From Hyaloscypha bicolor E (Eukaryota; Ascomycota; Leotiomycetes; Helotiales; Hyaloscyphaceae), in contig NW_020194615.1 in assembly GCF_002865645.1 (NCBI RefSeq), forward strand, positions 124,001-188,000: a stretch of DNA of 64,000 nucleotides, given 5' to 3'. How positions within the stretch are numbered: position 1 is the stretch's first letter; each line of letters opens with the position of its first letter. The notes beneath the pieces were generated by a model that saw nothing but the letters and a program-made list of their open reading frames with translations, was not told where the DNA came from and made no database searches. Position numbers and translations under genes: made by a program. Below, piece after piece: positions 1-11,261 of this stretch.

Positions 1-315
1 TATTAAGCTGCGGCCCAAGGCGAGCCTGACATGATTCTTGTCTTAACTCTCCTTCGCAATCATTCCGGCCGATCTCTTCGGCTTTATACCAACACGGCCC
101 TTGAAACTCATGCCCAGACGTATTCACTGTCGCCACGCAAGTGGTTTGAAGTCACGTGCTAGGTTACTGCAGCTTCCCGCTCACGTACAGCTCTGCCTTC
201 TTTCTCCTTCCTTTTCTCTCCACCATTCCTCGACTTCTTTTCCAGATTAGACTCTCGCCCGCCACCTCTCCCTAGAACCGCCATATTCAACTATTTGCAA
301 ACTAAGTCGCTCGAC
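1..315. promoter_or_regulatory. Upstream region of the CCCH zinc-finger gene
   Basis: No gene is seen here. The stretch is rich in CT tracts just upstream of the ATG at 316, as is common in fungal core promoters and 5' UTRs. No clear TATA box was recognised. Confidence 0.4.
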
Positions 316-3300
316 ATGGCTCCAGATCCATCCGCCTGCAAGAAGTGGCTCCAAGGAACGTGCAAACAAGGAGAGCAGTGTCGATATTCTCATGATAGCA
401 AGCCAGCTTCATCCAAGAGTTTGTCACTACTTCTTCTTTCGTCCCTCAACTGCTTCTTCATAACTGGGGAGGATGCAACCAGGCTTGGCAACGATACCTG
501 AGGCATCGATACGGTATCGATACTGGATGGTATTACTCAGGTATTACTAATATCGATACGTATCGATACCGAATCGATTCTTACACCGCTTTCTACCCCG
601 CACCCTTTAATTTTTACTCTCTTTGCTTCTCTCATCTCACATTACGATTCCATTTAGATTACACTCTCAAAATATCTTCTCTATCTAAACTAGACTCTTC
701 CTTTTTAGCTTCCGCTTCAGCAGAATCAATTTCGACTTCCCAGAATCATACAAAATGGAGATCTCTTACTTGGGAGTACTATCATTCTCCCACTGAGGAG
801 AACCAAGCTTATCTTTATTACGCTTATTATACTAATTCAGAAAAATCGCCATATAGTACTTCTATTACTCAGAATATGAAGAAGCACTTAAAAGGCTATT
901 ACCAGATTATTATTGAGAAGGTTTTGAGCAAGAACCAAGTAGCAGTTAATTTATAATTAAAGCAATATTACTAATAAGCTACTGGAATGAGCGAGAGAGA
1001 GAAGCTTAATACCGAGATCCTGGAAGCCTATCTCAATAGCTTAATTATTACTAAAGCTTTGATTTTTCTTATTATTATACGGAATTTGTCTTATACTCTC
1101 GTTAAATAGCCAGAGTTCCATATCTTTTACTAATTACTAAACCGAGCTATTATAGGCAAAATTACGACTTCTTATTCAGGAATTACTAGCTTAATTAAAG
1201 AAGCTTAGAGAAAATATTAGGATACTATATAATAAGTACTTTAGGCTATACTTTCACTTATCTATATCTTTTTTAATATCTGGACTTCTCTAAATTAATA
1301 GCTTTTACTTATAATTTATAGCCACTTTACTATATATAATAAAAAGTAATAAAAGGCCCTTCTCGCTTTAAAAAAGGTTTCTGGCCATAGCTTAGAGGCT
1401 TAAATAATAGTTTTTTGGCTAATTCTTCAAAATTACGGTATTATTAATAAGTTTAGAGCTATTATAAGTAATAATACTTCTATAAATAATATTCTTTATT
1501 ATATGATTTAAAAGAAGCTAAAGGATATACTTGGCTTAAATTAGAAAACAAATTACTAGTATATTTACTATCTAGGCCATATTATTAATCTAATTATATA
1601 AGCCTTCTTATTTATGAATTAAGTTAGCTTAAAGAAGCTTAATTTACATAATAAGTAAGAGCAAGCTAAAGCCTTTAATATAATAGAGGCAATAAGGGCC
1701 TAATTCAGGCTAATAGGTTCTTTTAGCCAAGTATATAATATTATAATTTATATTTATAAATTAGCTAAAAGAATAAAGAAGTTCTATATATTTATAAGAA
1801 GGCTAATTCTAATAAATAATTATATAAGATAAAATAGCTAGTATAAGATACTTCTTATATTACTTAACTTATAGCCTATAATAGAAAGGTATTATTAAGA
1901 CTATAAGAAGAAGCTTAAGGAGAATATCTTGATTTCTAAAGATTAGAAAAAGCTTTATATAATTAAGAAGTTCTTTACTTCTTTTATATGAGCTATTCTT
2001 GCTACTAAGGGCTCGACTTCTCTTAATTCTATTCTTTTTATAATAGATATTTTAATTAAATATCTCTAAGAAAAGAATATAAGTTTTCTTTTTCTATTAT
2101 ATAACTATACTAATTCTAATAGACCAAATATTAGAAAAATAGAGATCTAGAGAAAAAAGACTTTCTTTACTAAATTAAGGTAATATATAAGGTTCTAGAT
2201 AATTATTATATAAAGACTAATATGTCTCTAGTTTATACTACTATATTAATTTTAAATTCTCGTAATTATATAAGATATATTAAGATATACTAGCTAAAGA
2301 AATAGTCCAAACCAGTTCTAATTAAGATTAAAAAGCTCTAGGAGAAATATAGGAAAAGGGCTATAATTATATTTATTTCTCTAGCTTTTTTATATAATAG
2401 CTCGTCTTATAAGATATTAGAACTAGATACTTTTAATTAAATTTCTATATCTCTTTAGGTAATAGCTTGGCCTATAAGTCAAGACGAGTTTAAGAACTAT
2501 AACTCACTAGTATTATATAATTCTAGTAAATAGGGGGCCCTTACTTAGTAATATTAGGATATATAGAGGTAATACTAGCTAAGGCTCTCTCTTATAGCTA
2601 TTAATATTCTCTCTATTCTATTAATAAGTAATAAACCAGAGAAAGTATTTTCAGGGAATTAATATATAATAGGCTAGGATAGAGCAAAAATAGAGGTAAA
2701 GATTATTAAGATATAAGAATACTTAAAGTATTAAAAAAAGAATAGAATTCTAAATATTTTCCTTAAAACTAGCTAAAGAAAAATCAAAAAAGGGCAAATA
2801 TTAAGAGCTTAATATAGTTTATTAGATATTATATAAAAGCCAGATAATTATATAATATAAAGAAAGTAGTCCTATCTATTTATTTATAATAGAAGAAATA
2901 CTTTAGCCAGGGTAATATCCAGGCTTTAAAACCCGGCCACTTTATATAATTTAAAGAGGTTTGAGTTATTCTCTACTATTACTCTCTCCTCTATTATTAT
3001 TAATATCTCGTATACTATAATAGGTTATATAACTATAATAAATATAGTTACTATATACTTCATACTACTTTTCTCTAGAAACCCTTAAGTATTTCTTAAA
3101 AATGCCTTAATTATTTGAGCAAGTAGTATAAGAAGTACAGATATTAACTTGGCTACTATATTACTTAGTATAGATTATATAAAGTATAAAGAAGTAACTT
3201 ATACTTATTAAGTTAAGATTATATTAATAATCTCAGGAAGAAGCGGGATATTAAAGATATTAGAAGTATAGGGACCCTTAATTATAATATCTGAGGGGGC

Positions 3301-5114
3301 AGGATTAGTAATATTAAAGGTATTTCGCTATTAAGGGCTACTAGTAATAATAGATAGCTCTAGTTTATTACCTCTTATATAAAGGAAGTAATATATGTTA
3401 TTATAGCTATTAAGATAAGTCCAGATTACTAGATCTTGCTAAGCTTGAGCTGCCATCTTGACTAGTATATATGTATATATATGTATGTGTGTGTGTATAT
3501 GTATATGTGGGTATATGAGTAGGTAGAATGGAGAGTATATGGAAAGTATGTGTAAATGAGAGAGGATTAGGAGCTGAGAGCTTATTTTAAAAGTATCTGG
3601 ATTATCGAAAATTAAAAATGGGAGTATAAATAACTCAGATTAAGCTATATTATATTATATGAAGCTATGATTCACGTAGTTATTTGGTATAGTTCAGACG
3701 ATGGCACCAAAATTAGCTAGGGCCTTAGAAATAGGGCAAAGTATTACTAAGAATCGATACGGTATTAATAGTATTAATATCTTATGATTCTGGCATTAAT
3801 ATGTATTAATACCGGAAATTAGGTATTTTAACTAATATCTTTTACAGCCCCTGCGGCACCCACCGCTTCACCATCTATTATGAGAACTCCTGAAGAGGTG
3901 AAAGCGAGGAAACAGTATTTCAAGTATCGCAATATGATGAAAAATTCGGGAGCATTGCTAAACACATTCGATCTTTCCGCCATTCAGAAACCAACAAGTC
4001 TTGTGAATATCAAGGACCTCAGTTTTATTGCATCTTACAACTGGAGCATTGCCGATGATCCGGTGATCTTTGTGCCAGGTATATCGTCATTTCAGTGCTA
4101 CAGAAGTTTGATGGGTTACTAACACCAAATTCAGGATGTCCAGCAAGATGGAACCCTCCAAGTCTTCCGTATCAAGTAGCGAAGGACAATGGCCAAGTCT
4201 TCATTGACCAAAACAGCCACCGCAGCCCTTCAGCATCCTTCGATCCCTTCTTCAAAGCACTACTCACGATGGACCCAAACTTCAACATGAAACCCATCGG
4301 ATTGACAACAGATCGAAACAGTCTCCGAAAGCTACTGCAGTTTGTTTCAGGCAAGGTTACAAAGGGCTGGCGAATCGATGTCGATATCATCGAGGAGACC
4401 ATGTTCTTCACACGCTGGGAGGAAAACCAAGTCACAATTATCACCGGAGCGAGGGATTCTGGGTATGGCCATGGGTTTGAAAAAGCTTTCTTGAGCTTTG
4501 ATGCAGATCTACAAGGGAGCTCCGGTCATCACCGTATTGTGAGATATAACTTGGGTGGGATCGAATGCCTGGTGAGATTTGAGGTTGATGCTTATATTGA
4601 CGATGGGCTTAGCAGTGATAAGCAAGACAGGGCTGTAGACGAGCTTGGCCAAGGGCTCTCAGGTCTCCATGTCCAGAACTCGACGGACGCTACCGAAGTC
4701 AGAGTGATCCAGAGAGGCGGTCTAGTAAATAACGACACGATCGCCGAATTAAAGTCACGTTCTATGGCTACGCATCTGAAGATGCAAGAATACATACCGC
4801 AGCTTTGGATCTCACAGACCCGCCACCTGTTTGTCGGCCGGCATAAAGAAGGACTGGTGGAAATGGAACCCAAAAGAGTAGATATGACGGAGCTCTTCCC
4901 GGATTGGGAGAACAGGAACCAGCAGAATTTGAGGACTTTGGTGGGACTTATTTCGGAGATTAAAAAGGTTGTGAAAAGGGCGAAGGGAGGGAAGTGTGTG
5001 TTGGTGTTGAAGATGGAGGAGAAACCTAGGGCCCTAAGAGTGTATCAGAGGAACGGACAGGCTCTTTTTCTTCCTAAGGGGACGAGGGGAAAATGCTGGG
5101 GAAATGGAAATTAG
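316..5114 (+). CDS. CCCH zinc-finger protein of an uncharacterised fungal family (often labelled geranylgeranyl pyrophosphate synthetase-like)
   Basis: Three exons are inferred: 316-418, 3848-4078 and 4135-5114. Exon 1 encodes one C-x7-C-x5-C-x3-H zinc finger (CKKWLQGTCKQGEQCRYSH), a type that usually binds RNA. Joining donor GTTTGT at 419 to acceptor TTTACAG at 3847 keeps frame. The second intron has a TTACTAAC branch point and gives the junction VPG-CPARW. The large C-terminal part (SYNW, TDRNSLRKLL, GHGFEKAF, GHHRIVRYNLGG, QLWISQT) matches, from memory, a Pezizomycotina family annotated by transfer as geranylgeranyl pyrophosphate synthetase. I see no DDxxD prenyltransferase motif, so that label is doubtful. 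The first intron is about 3.4 kb because a decayed hAT element sits inside it. The C-terminal end looks unusual and may be slightly altered. Molecular function is unknown. Confidence 0.75.
505..3840. mobile_element. Decayed AT-rich hAT DNA transposon inside an intron
   Basis: The block is strongly AT-rich and has no long open frame in any strand. It is bounded by related inverted ends with repeated CGATACGGTATCGATAC-like motifs (about 505-585 and 3750-3830 inverted). Reading the + strand around 2580-2740 with stops ignored gives a degraded hATC dimerisation motif (LSI..ISNKPEKVFSGN), the C-terminal signature of hAT transposases. The direction is therefore +. Transition-rich decay to A/T is consistent with RIP. 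Exact ends and the 8 bp target duplication could not be fixed. The insertion lies wholly between donor 419 and acceptor 3847 of the host gene. Confidence 0.75.
3462..3515. repeat. TA/TG-rich microsatellite
   Basis: Alternating ATGTATAT and GTGTGTGT tracts sit near the 3' end of the decayed hAT element. They are simple sequence with no coding role. Confidence 0.7.
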
Positions 5115-5795
5115 AAGCAAGGAGGGCGAGAAAGAGTGGACTGATAATTTTCAACTAGCGAAGTCGAATCCATCGCTTTTCGCCTCTGGTGACAAGGCTT
5201 TTCATCGTCATTCTCACTTCTTTCTGCCGCACTGTGCACACTTTCCAAATGCTGCAGCAACGTTCGAGAGAACGAAAAGGTTATCAAGACTCAACCTGAT
5301 ACGCGGGAGGATTCGCTGATGTTTATTTACTTGCCCCTTTCGTTTCTCGCTTAATTGGGACTACGCCATACTTCTAACATACACTTATAGGGCGATTGGT
5401 AGGAATTTACAGATGTTGAGTTATCTCATAATTCTTCTAGTAGACGCTTTTTACGATGTCGCATCTTTGGATGCAGACGCATATTTCTATCACACGGAAC
5501 TATGAGCTCACCAGCCGGTTTATATAATGGTTTCGGAGTCTTAGAAATCATTCAACCTCACATCCATTTCCAGTCGTCAGGACGCTCAACAGAAGTGCAT
5601 GAAATATAGAATTTACTCCGCACCGGTGCGATCGAAAATCCACAGCGTTCGTGTGCTTTATGGCAACTTGGAGAACGCTTGTACCTGATCAAGCCTTTCC
5701 CTTCACCGAACCTTTGTGCCTGCTTTGTACTGTAGGCACAGTACGCCTGTGCCCCTGGATTCAAGCTAAGATTTCGGCTAAATTTTCGAGATTAA
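5115..5795. other. Intergenic region between convergent genes
   Basis: This lies between the 3' ends of the CCCH gene (+) and the arrestin-like gene (-). Only short open frames without family resemblance are present, and I see no gene or repeat. Confidence 0.5.
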
Positions 5796-7412
5796 TCACG
5801 CATAGTATTGCGGTGGGTCTTGCTCGGATTGCTAACGGTTGATCAGCCGCTGTGTTTCAAGTTGACCTCTCAAGCAACTTACCAATGAATCCTCGCTGAA
5901 CCAGAACGCCTCTGAAGCTCTCTGATATTGCAAGAATTGTTCTCTGATTTCTTCCACCGGTGGGGGAGAGGAATCAGTCTTGCCTGGAGGGGTATGTATA
6001 ACCTGAAAAGGGACTTCAAAGTCGAAGGCTTCTTGTCGGGCGCCCGCGACTTTGACTCGAACGATGAGGGTGTAGAAGCGGGCAACCAATGAGCTGCAGA
6101 AGGTAGGTAGGAGGCGTCCGTTGACCTCGATGGGGATGGCCCAGTTAGAAATCCATTTGCCACCTGGCTCACTTGTCATCGGCTTTCGGGTGTTGCCGCC
6201 ATCTAAGACCCCTTCAATCGAACGGGAGAGACTGGCTAGGGAAGCCTGGGTGGCAGTGGCTTGACTTTCTGGGTTGAACCTGTATCCCCATGAAGCATCT
6301 CGAACGTGTTGAGTCTCCAGCTTTATGATGCCGTCGCGAAGCCTCATATCACCGAAAGATTCCAACAAACTCTGACTTGGTAGCCTTGGGAAGGACTTCA
6401 CGGAGTAGAATGTCTTGACTCTTACCAAGGAAAAAACCGTAAAGCTTAATCCTTGGAGGCCCTTTGGGACATCGTTTGAACTTGGACTTGCCGACTCAAA
6501 CTCTAGTCTTAAAAGAGCCGTCGTGTGGCTATGGGTAGAGCGGGTGTCGTAAGCAAGAGCCGATGGCTCTTGTAGCGAGACCTTCATTGTTCCTAGCGGG
6601 GTCCCCAGCAGAGATCGTCGTAGCACTTTTGTTTCTTGCTCCTTGAACTCCATGGGGAAATCGTCTGTTTCTGTCGGGGGCAGTTCCTCGGTGTGTGGCG
6701 CGACGGTTACTGGTAGAAATGTCTCCTGTGACCCTTTCGCCCCGGTGTCATTTATAGTGAAGTTTGCGGTGGCTCGTAGGTAGTAGGTAATGTTGGGCTG
6801 TGCGAACAGTTTGCCCGTAGCTTCGTCGAAAAATTCATCTCCTAAAAGCAGGGACGGAGGCAGGTGTAAGCATTGTTCTGGTGAGTCGGGATTGGTGCAC
6901 GGGATCGCTCGGGAGATGATAAAGTGAAAGGGTGCTTCAAGGACAACCGACCCGAGCGGCGGGTCCCTTTGAGATAGATTGCTTGGAAGCATGTCATGGG
7001 CTTGACTGAGAAACTTCAATTTTGACCGGTTAGATACGAACTCGTGAATCGCGAGGCGAGGAAAGTGGATTGAAAGGGGTGGAGGTGGTCATGGGAGTAG
7101 ATGAATCACTTACCATGCGCTCAGCCTTGATGAGTCTTGGGAGGCGGACTCCTGACTCAGGTATCCAGTTCCGTGAGACGCCTAAGCAAGCTTTAGAGGT
7201 GTTCATGGTTTTCTCGTCATTGTGTGTATCCCACCTTCAAAGTATATTGCAATCTCATCGATGTGCAGGTCTTCTGTGCTTGACAACTCGAGGTGACCAT
7301 GCAGCTCGTCTTCGGGGTTCCAGACTGTGGCTGAGGTCGGGGTATCGGGGTTTTTCATTCTGTGGTCAAGGATGACACGCAGACGCGGAGGAGGAGCTTG
7401 GCCTGGATCCAT
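5796..7412 (-). CDS. Arrestin-like protein (fungal alpha-arrestin family)
   Basis: Four exons are inferred on the minus strand: 7412-7235, 7181-7114, 7040-5883 and 5831-5796. The N-terminal part has the typical arrestin opening, with a vesicle/cargo-type beta-strand pattern (RLRVILDHR, VWNPEDELHGHLELSSTEDLHIDEI, then EGVSRNW across the first junction). The third exon supplies the C-terminal arrestin domain (about 385 residues). The last small exon gives a PPQYY tail, close to the PPxY motifs that recruit Rsp5-type ubiquitin ligases in this family. Alpha-arrestins act as adaptors for endocytosis of plasma-membrane transporters. Intron 2 would end in GAG, a less common but allowed acceptor. The frame continues 5' to about 7622 without an ATG, so a further upstream exon is possible. 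I chose the ATG at 7412. Confidence 0.72.
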
Positions 7413-8121
7413 GATAGAAAAGTTAAATTTAAAGTGACCTAAGGTAGGGACGGCGACGCAGGGTTCAGGTTCGTCGTTAAAGATGAGCTCACTTCGAGAT
7501 TGACAGGAAGTCCCCAACCCGACGGCTTTACTCATAAGATGTTGTTCCTCTCGCTCGTCTGCCAGGGTAGAAATATTTATATGCAGGTTGGGAACAGCGA
7601 GGCCCAGCTGTTCTAATGGCAATTCCTAAGTATGCCATCTTTGTGGTCATTTTCTGAGAGGTCAACTCGGCTGCTCGTTAAGCACCGGGGCCTCGCTCAC
7701 GCCCCCTTTTTATTGTCGACCAATGGCATCATCCGAGTGACATACTAACGTTACAGGGGCGTTGGCGCGTACAATGACATCTGTCCTGCAGGGCCAAACT
7801 CCTATCTCGTTCATTATTCCCTTCATGCAGATGACCTTGAAGGTGATCCTGGATCATTTTCTTTTCGTGTTTGATTATTTCGGCGTCGTTCAGCCTTGCT
7901 CGCTTGCCCTGCACGTACCCACCAGCCACGCTCGCCCAGATGCTCTTCAATGCGCTTCTCAAGTTGCAGGTTCATTCTCCTGTGTGGCTTAACTGTTGGA
8001 TGTGACTTGTTTTTCTTAAGTCCACAGACCAAGGGAATCCCAAAAAAAATTGTATTTTCTCAGTACGCCACAGGACCCAGAAGCAGGCTCAGCAGAGTCC
8101 GTCGTAAACTAATACTAACCA
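7413..8121. other. Intergenic region upstream of the arrestin-like gene
   Basis: Apart from a possible extra 5' exon of the arrestin-like gene (open frame to 7622), only short unconvincing frames are present. A T-rich stretch at 7706-7713 reads as a weak TATA-like element (AATAAAAAG) on the minus strand. Confidence 0.35.
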
Positions 8122-9962
8122 TCATGTCGTCTTCTTCTTTGACAGCACAAAATCGGCCCATCGGATCACCTCGACGCACCTCGACCACCAAAACTCCAGC
8201 TGACTTCCAGGCCAAACAAGATGATTCCTCCCCGTTCGCTGATCAATGTACCAAGTGCTGACATTCGATGTATACACTAACCCCTTCATCCTGCGCTCTA
8301 CAAACCTGTTGAAAGCATCCTCTGCATCTTTTTTCACTTCAATTGTAGACGAATGCGGCTTCTTGGACGTCCCTTCTGAGCTAAGCAAAGGCTCAAGCAG
8401 GCGCAGAATGTACGTTACAGAGTTCTCGATGCCGAGGAGGGTTGAATGTCCTGACGGCAGCGTATTCGGACCTGTAAGCAGAAAGAGGTTCGGGAACCCG
8501 GACACCATTACGCTTTTGCCCCGTTAGCTAGTCTTCCTCTCTCGACTTTGTGTGCGGATGAACGTAGAGTCCTCAAGGTACGTACCCCATATACGCCCTC
8601 GCGCCATCAGATCCGCGCTCCCATAGATCCCGGAGATTGAGTCCGTCCAGGCCGGTGATGGCCATTGGGGTGAGAAGCTGCGCTGTCTTGAATCCGTTGG
8701 CTAGAATGATGAGATCTGCAGGATACACGATGCCGTTTTCGCCTGCAATTTGGTTCGTGCCGACGACTGTTAGGTTCTGGGATTTGATCAACTTCGCCTT
8801 GGGATTATCAAGTGAGAGATAACCGTGGTCTAGTATGGCACGCTTGGCGCCGAATGCGTAAGAGGGGACGAGGATGGAATGGTATTGACTCGGGGCGGTC
8901 TTTTCCATGTAGGAGACAAGTGACGCCTCCAGCATCGATCTGACGTGGCGACCTAGGGTACTGTCTTTGAAAGCGACAAAGGCGAGATCAAGCTTCATAG
9001 CCAGCCACCAGCGATAGAGTCGATTGGTGAAGGGGATGTTTCTCAAAACCCTGCAAAATTAGGTAAGACAAGATCACTTCTGAGCGAGGGGAGTGGCATT
9101 AGATGAAAATACTTGCCATTTCTGTGCCTTACGAATAGGTTGATTATCCTTAGGGGCAATCCATTGTGCGCTTCGTACGACTTGGACCAGGCTCCTGAGA
9201 CCGGTGTTCTTGAGTAGCCACGGGACTAACTGGTTTGCTGAAGCACCGTTCCCAACGACGACAACATCCTTTCCTCCAAAGTCGACCTCATGGTCCCAAT
9301 GAGAGCTGTGGAATATTCTTCCTCCAAATTCTTGGATATTGGCTATGCTTTTGGGGCCCTTTGGGATGTCCAGGAACCCAGCAGCAGTAAACAAAACGCG
9401 AGAATGCCGCACAAACGTGTCGTTGGTGGTGCGATCAAGAAATTCTACCCTCCAGAGGTCCTGATCCTCTAGCCACCGAGCTGAAACGCATTCTTGGTTC
9501 AGATGAATTCGGGACTGGATAGTGTGAGCTACGCGTTTGATGTAGGCGAGAATCTCGGGTTGGCTTGTGTATGTCATTGACCATTCGGGGTTCGGGGCGA
9601 AGGAATAGGAGTATAACTTTTATGCCCGATGGCCGTTAGTAATTATTAGGTGTAGTGATATTTGCGTGATGGGGAAATTGGCTTTAAGAAAGATTCTTAC
9701 CTGGGAAGGGATATCGCAGCTGAGATTTGGGTATGTGTTCTCAGACCAGGTGCCGCCAATCTCGTTTCCTTTGTCAAAGATCTCGAAGGCTGCATTTTTA
9801 ATTTTGACTGCAGTTGGATGCCTGCACAAAGGCCTTTGTAATCAGTCAGTTTGTGGATAATTATCGAAGAGGGTGGACTCGTGAACTCTCGATTCTTGAC
9901 ATACCTGACAAGCCAGCTCCAATGATAATTACGTCTGAGTGAGCTTCCGAGGAATTCATCAT
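8122..9962 (-). pseudogene. Baeyer-Villiger-type flavin monooxygenase, frameshifted near the N terminus
   Basis: Five exons are inferred: 9962-9905, 9833-9701, 9616-9117, 9050-8586 and 8512-8122. The protein starts with a Rossmann FAD motif (GAGLSG), continues with EIFDKGNEIGGTW and YPN, then LYSYSFAPNPEWS. It has a second nucleotide-binding motif VVVVGNGASA for NADPH and ends with GFPNLFLLTGPNT. This order is typical of class B/BVMO-like monooxygenases, which insert oxygen into ketones. The third intron appears to be GC-AG (AAATG|GCAAGT), because only that choice gives KW-VLRNIP in frame. At the T-run 9795-9799 (A-run in the gene) the frame breaks: GLCAGIQLQSKLK lies one base out of phase with NAAFEIFDK. 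A downstream acceptor could rescue the frame but would delete the helix after the GxGxxG. It may be a recent pseudogene or an assembly indel. It neighbours a bZIP gene and shares promoter motifs with it. Confidence 0.8.
9795..9799 (-). other. Frameshift site in the monooxygenase gene
   Basis: A run of five T on the plus strand (five A in the gene) separates two reading frames that are both clearly homologous to the FAD-binding domain. One missing base explains the break. Confidence 0.7.
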
Positions 9963-10059
9963 GGGTTGAAAACCTTCAAGTTGAACGAATGTGACACGCT
10001 AACATTATTTCTTCGATTGGTCGCCTTGAAATATATCGAGTGGTGGCATTCTCTCCTCT

Positions 10060-10146
10060 GCTGACACCATCTTTCCAAAGCTCCCTGGTGACATTCCCTT
10101 CCCCAGTGACATCCCCTTATCTGGTGACAACCTCTCTTCGTGACAT
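10060..10146. promoter_or_regulatory. Array of five TGACA motifs upstream of the monooxygenase
   Basis: TGACA occurs at about 10062, 10089, 10107, 10125 and 10141, three of them in GTGACAT contexts and spaced 16-27 bases apart (twice exactly 18). TGAC is a half-site for many bZIP proteins, and a bZIP gene lies next door. The array sits about 100-200 bases upstream of the monooxygenase start. A regulatory role is inferred. Confidence 0.45.
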
Positions 10147-10347
10147 CATTTTCAGCTCCTCGAACTCGAGAATATTATTTAGATAAGCAATGTCTAGGAA
10201 CAATAGGAGGAGCTGCAAGTTAAAATCATGGTCTCTTATGCTATGTCTCCTTATCACTCGGGGCAAACACTTTTCTCTGGAAATCCAAAATATCCGTGCA
10301 GTGAATGAACTCGCACAGTGATAATTATACTATCACTGGCAAGGACA

Positions 10348-11261
10348 CTAACCCTTTATGTATTCCAAGACGCTAAACAGCAACTCGTTTTCAACCTCGC
10401 AGCCACAAGCTCCATCGCCTTTTACAAAACCATTCCAGAGGCGGATGCCAATCTCGATCATATCGATCCCTCTCTTGTTATGTTCGCGTATCAGCTCATA
10501 TGCCACAGAGCATAGAGTTGTCCCCTTATCGGACTGGCTAGAGGTCAGGAGAAAGGACTCAGCAGGGCAAAGTGGATTGTCGACTAGTGGTGTTAAGGAC
10601 GAGTCGTGTGGAAAGGGCGGAGGAGGCCCGGGGGGGCTCTCAGGCATAAAAGAGGAATCGAAGGAGGAGTTCGTTTGAAGAGGCCCGAACATCATGTCGA
10701 ACTCGTCCGCGGGGAGTTGTAGAAATGAATCTACGAGCATTTCATCTGAGGTATTATGCAAGCTTGCCACTTCGTTTGGCACCGTGGCCGCCGACTTTCG
10801 ACACATCAGCAAGCAGACTACACTACAATATATCGTTCTCCAGGCTTACCAGGCCTTCTTGCGTTGTTCCTGAGGAGCTTTGCATACGACTGCCGCTATC
10901 GACAGCCTCGGGGGCTCCACCGTCAGCGGAGAGATGAGCGTCCACCAATGTCTGCTCCAGGCCCGCAAGGGCTAACAGCTCCCGGAGCTTTCTGTTCTCC
11001 TCCTCAAGCCGCAAGATGGTGTCCTGGGGAACGACTTCGGGTATGCACGGCTGGAGTCCATGTTCCTTGCATTCTTCGACCTTGCGCTCCAGCTCCGCGA
11101 TGTACTCGCGTCTGCGTGCCCGCGAACGTCGCTGATTGTTGCGCACTCGGACCAAGTTAGAAGTCTGTGAATTGAGTCCGATCAGCATAGTTTAGTGGGT
11201 GCGAGTGCGAATGTGAGTAGTGGAATGAAAGGCTGACCTCTCCTTTGGGTTTTGGCGGCAT
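10348..11261 (-). CDS. bZIP transcription factor
   Basis: Three exons are inferred: 11261-11238 (MPPKPKGE), 11164-10850 and 10794-10348. All junctions are in phase with good signals (GTCAGC...CACAG; GTAAGC with a TGCTGATG branch...AAAG). The basic region reads RVRNNQRRSRARRREY and is followed directly by the leucine-zipper heptads (IAELERKVEE, then a second run ILRLEEENRKLRELLALAGL). The C-terminal half is acidic and proline-rich with an unknown fold, ending in about 60 residues of a helical domain. Total length is about 260 residues, a usual size for fungal bZIP regulators of secondary or stress metabolism. The gene lies between a monooxygenase on the same strand and a divergent transporter, so it is a candidate local regulator. 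Confidence 0.82.

Noticed and set aside
4172..4873. Minus-strand frames inside the CCCH gene
   Set aside because: Shadows of the well-supported plus-strand coding sequence.
9101..9120. Apparent second frameshift in the monooxygenase
   Set aside because: A GC-AG intron explains the junction without an indel.
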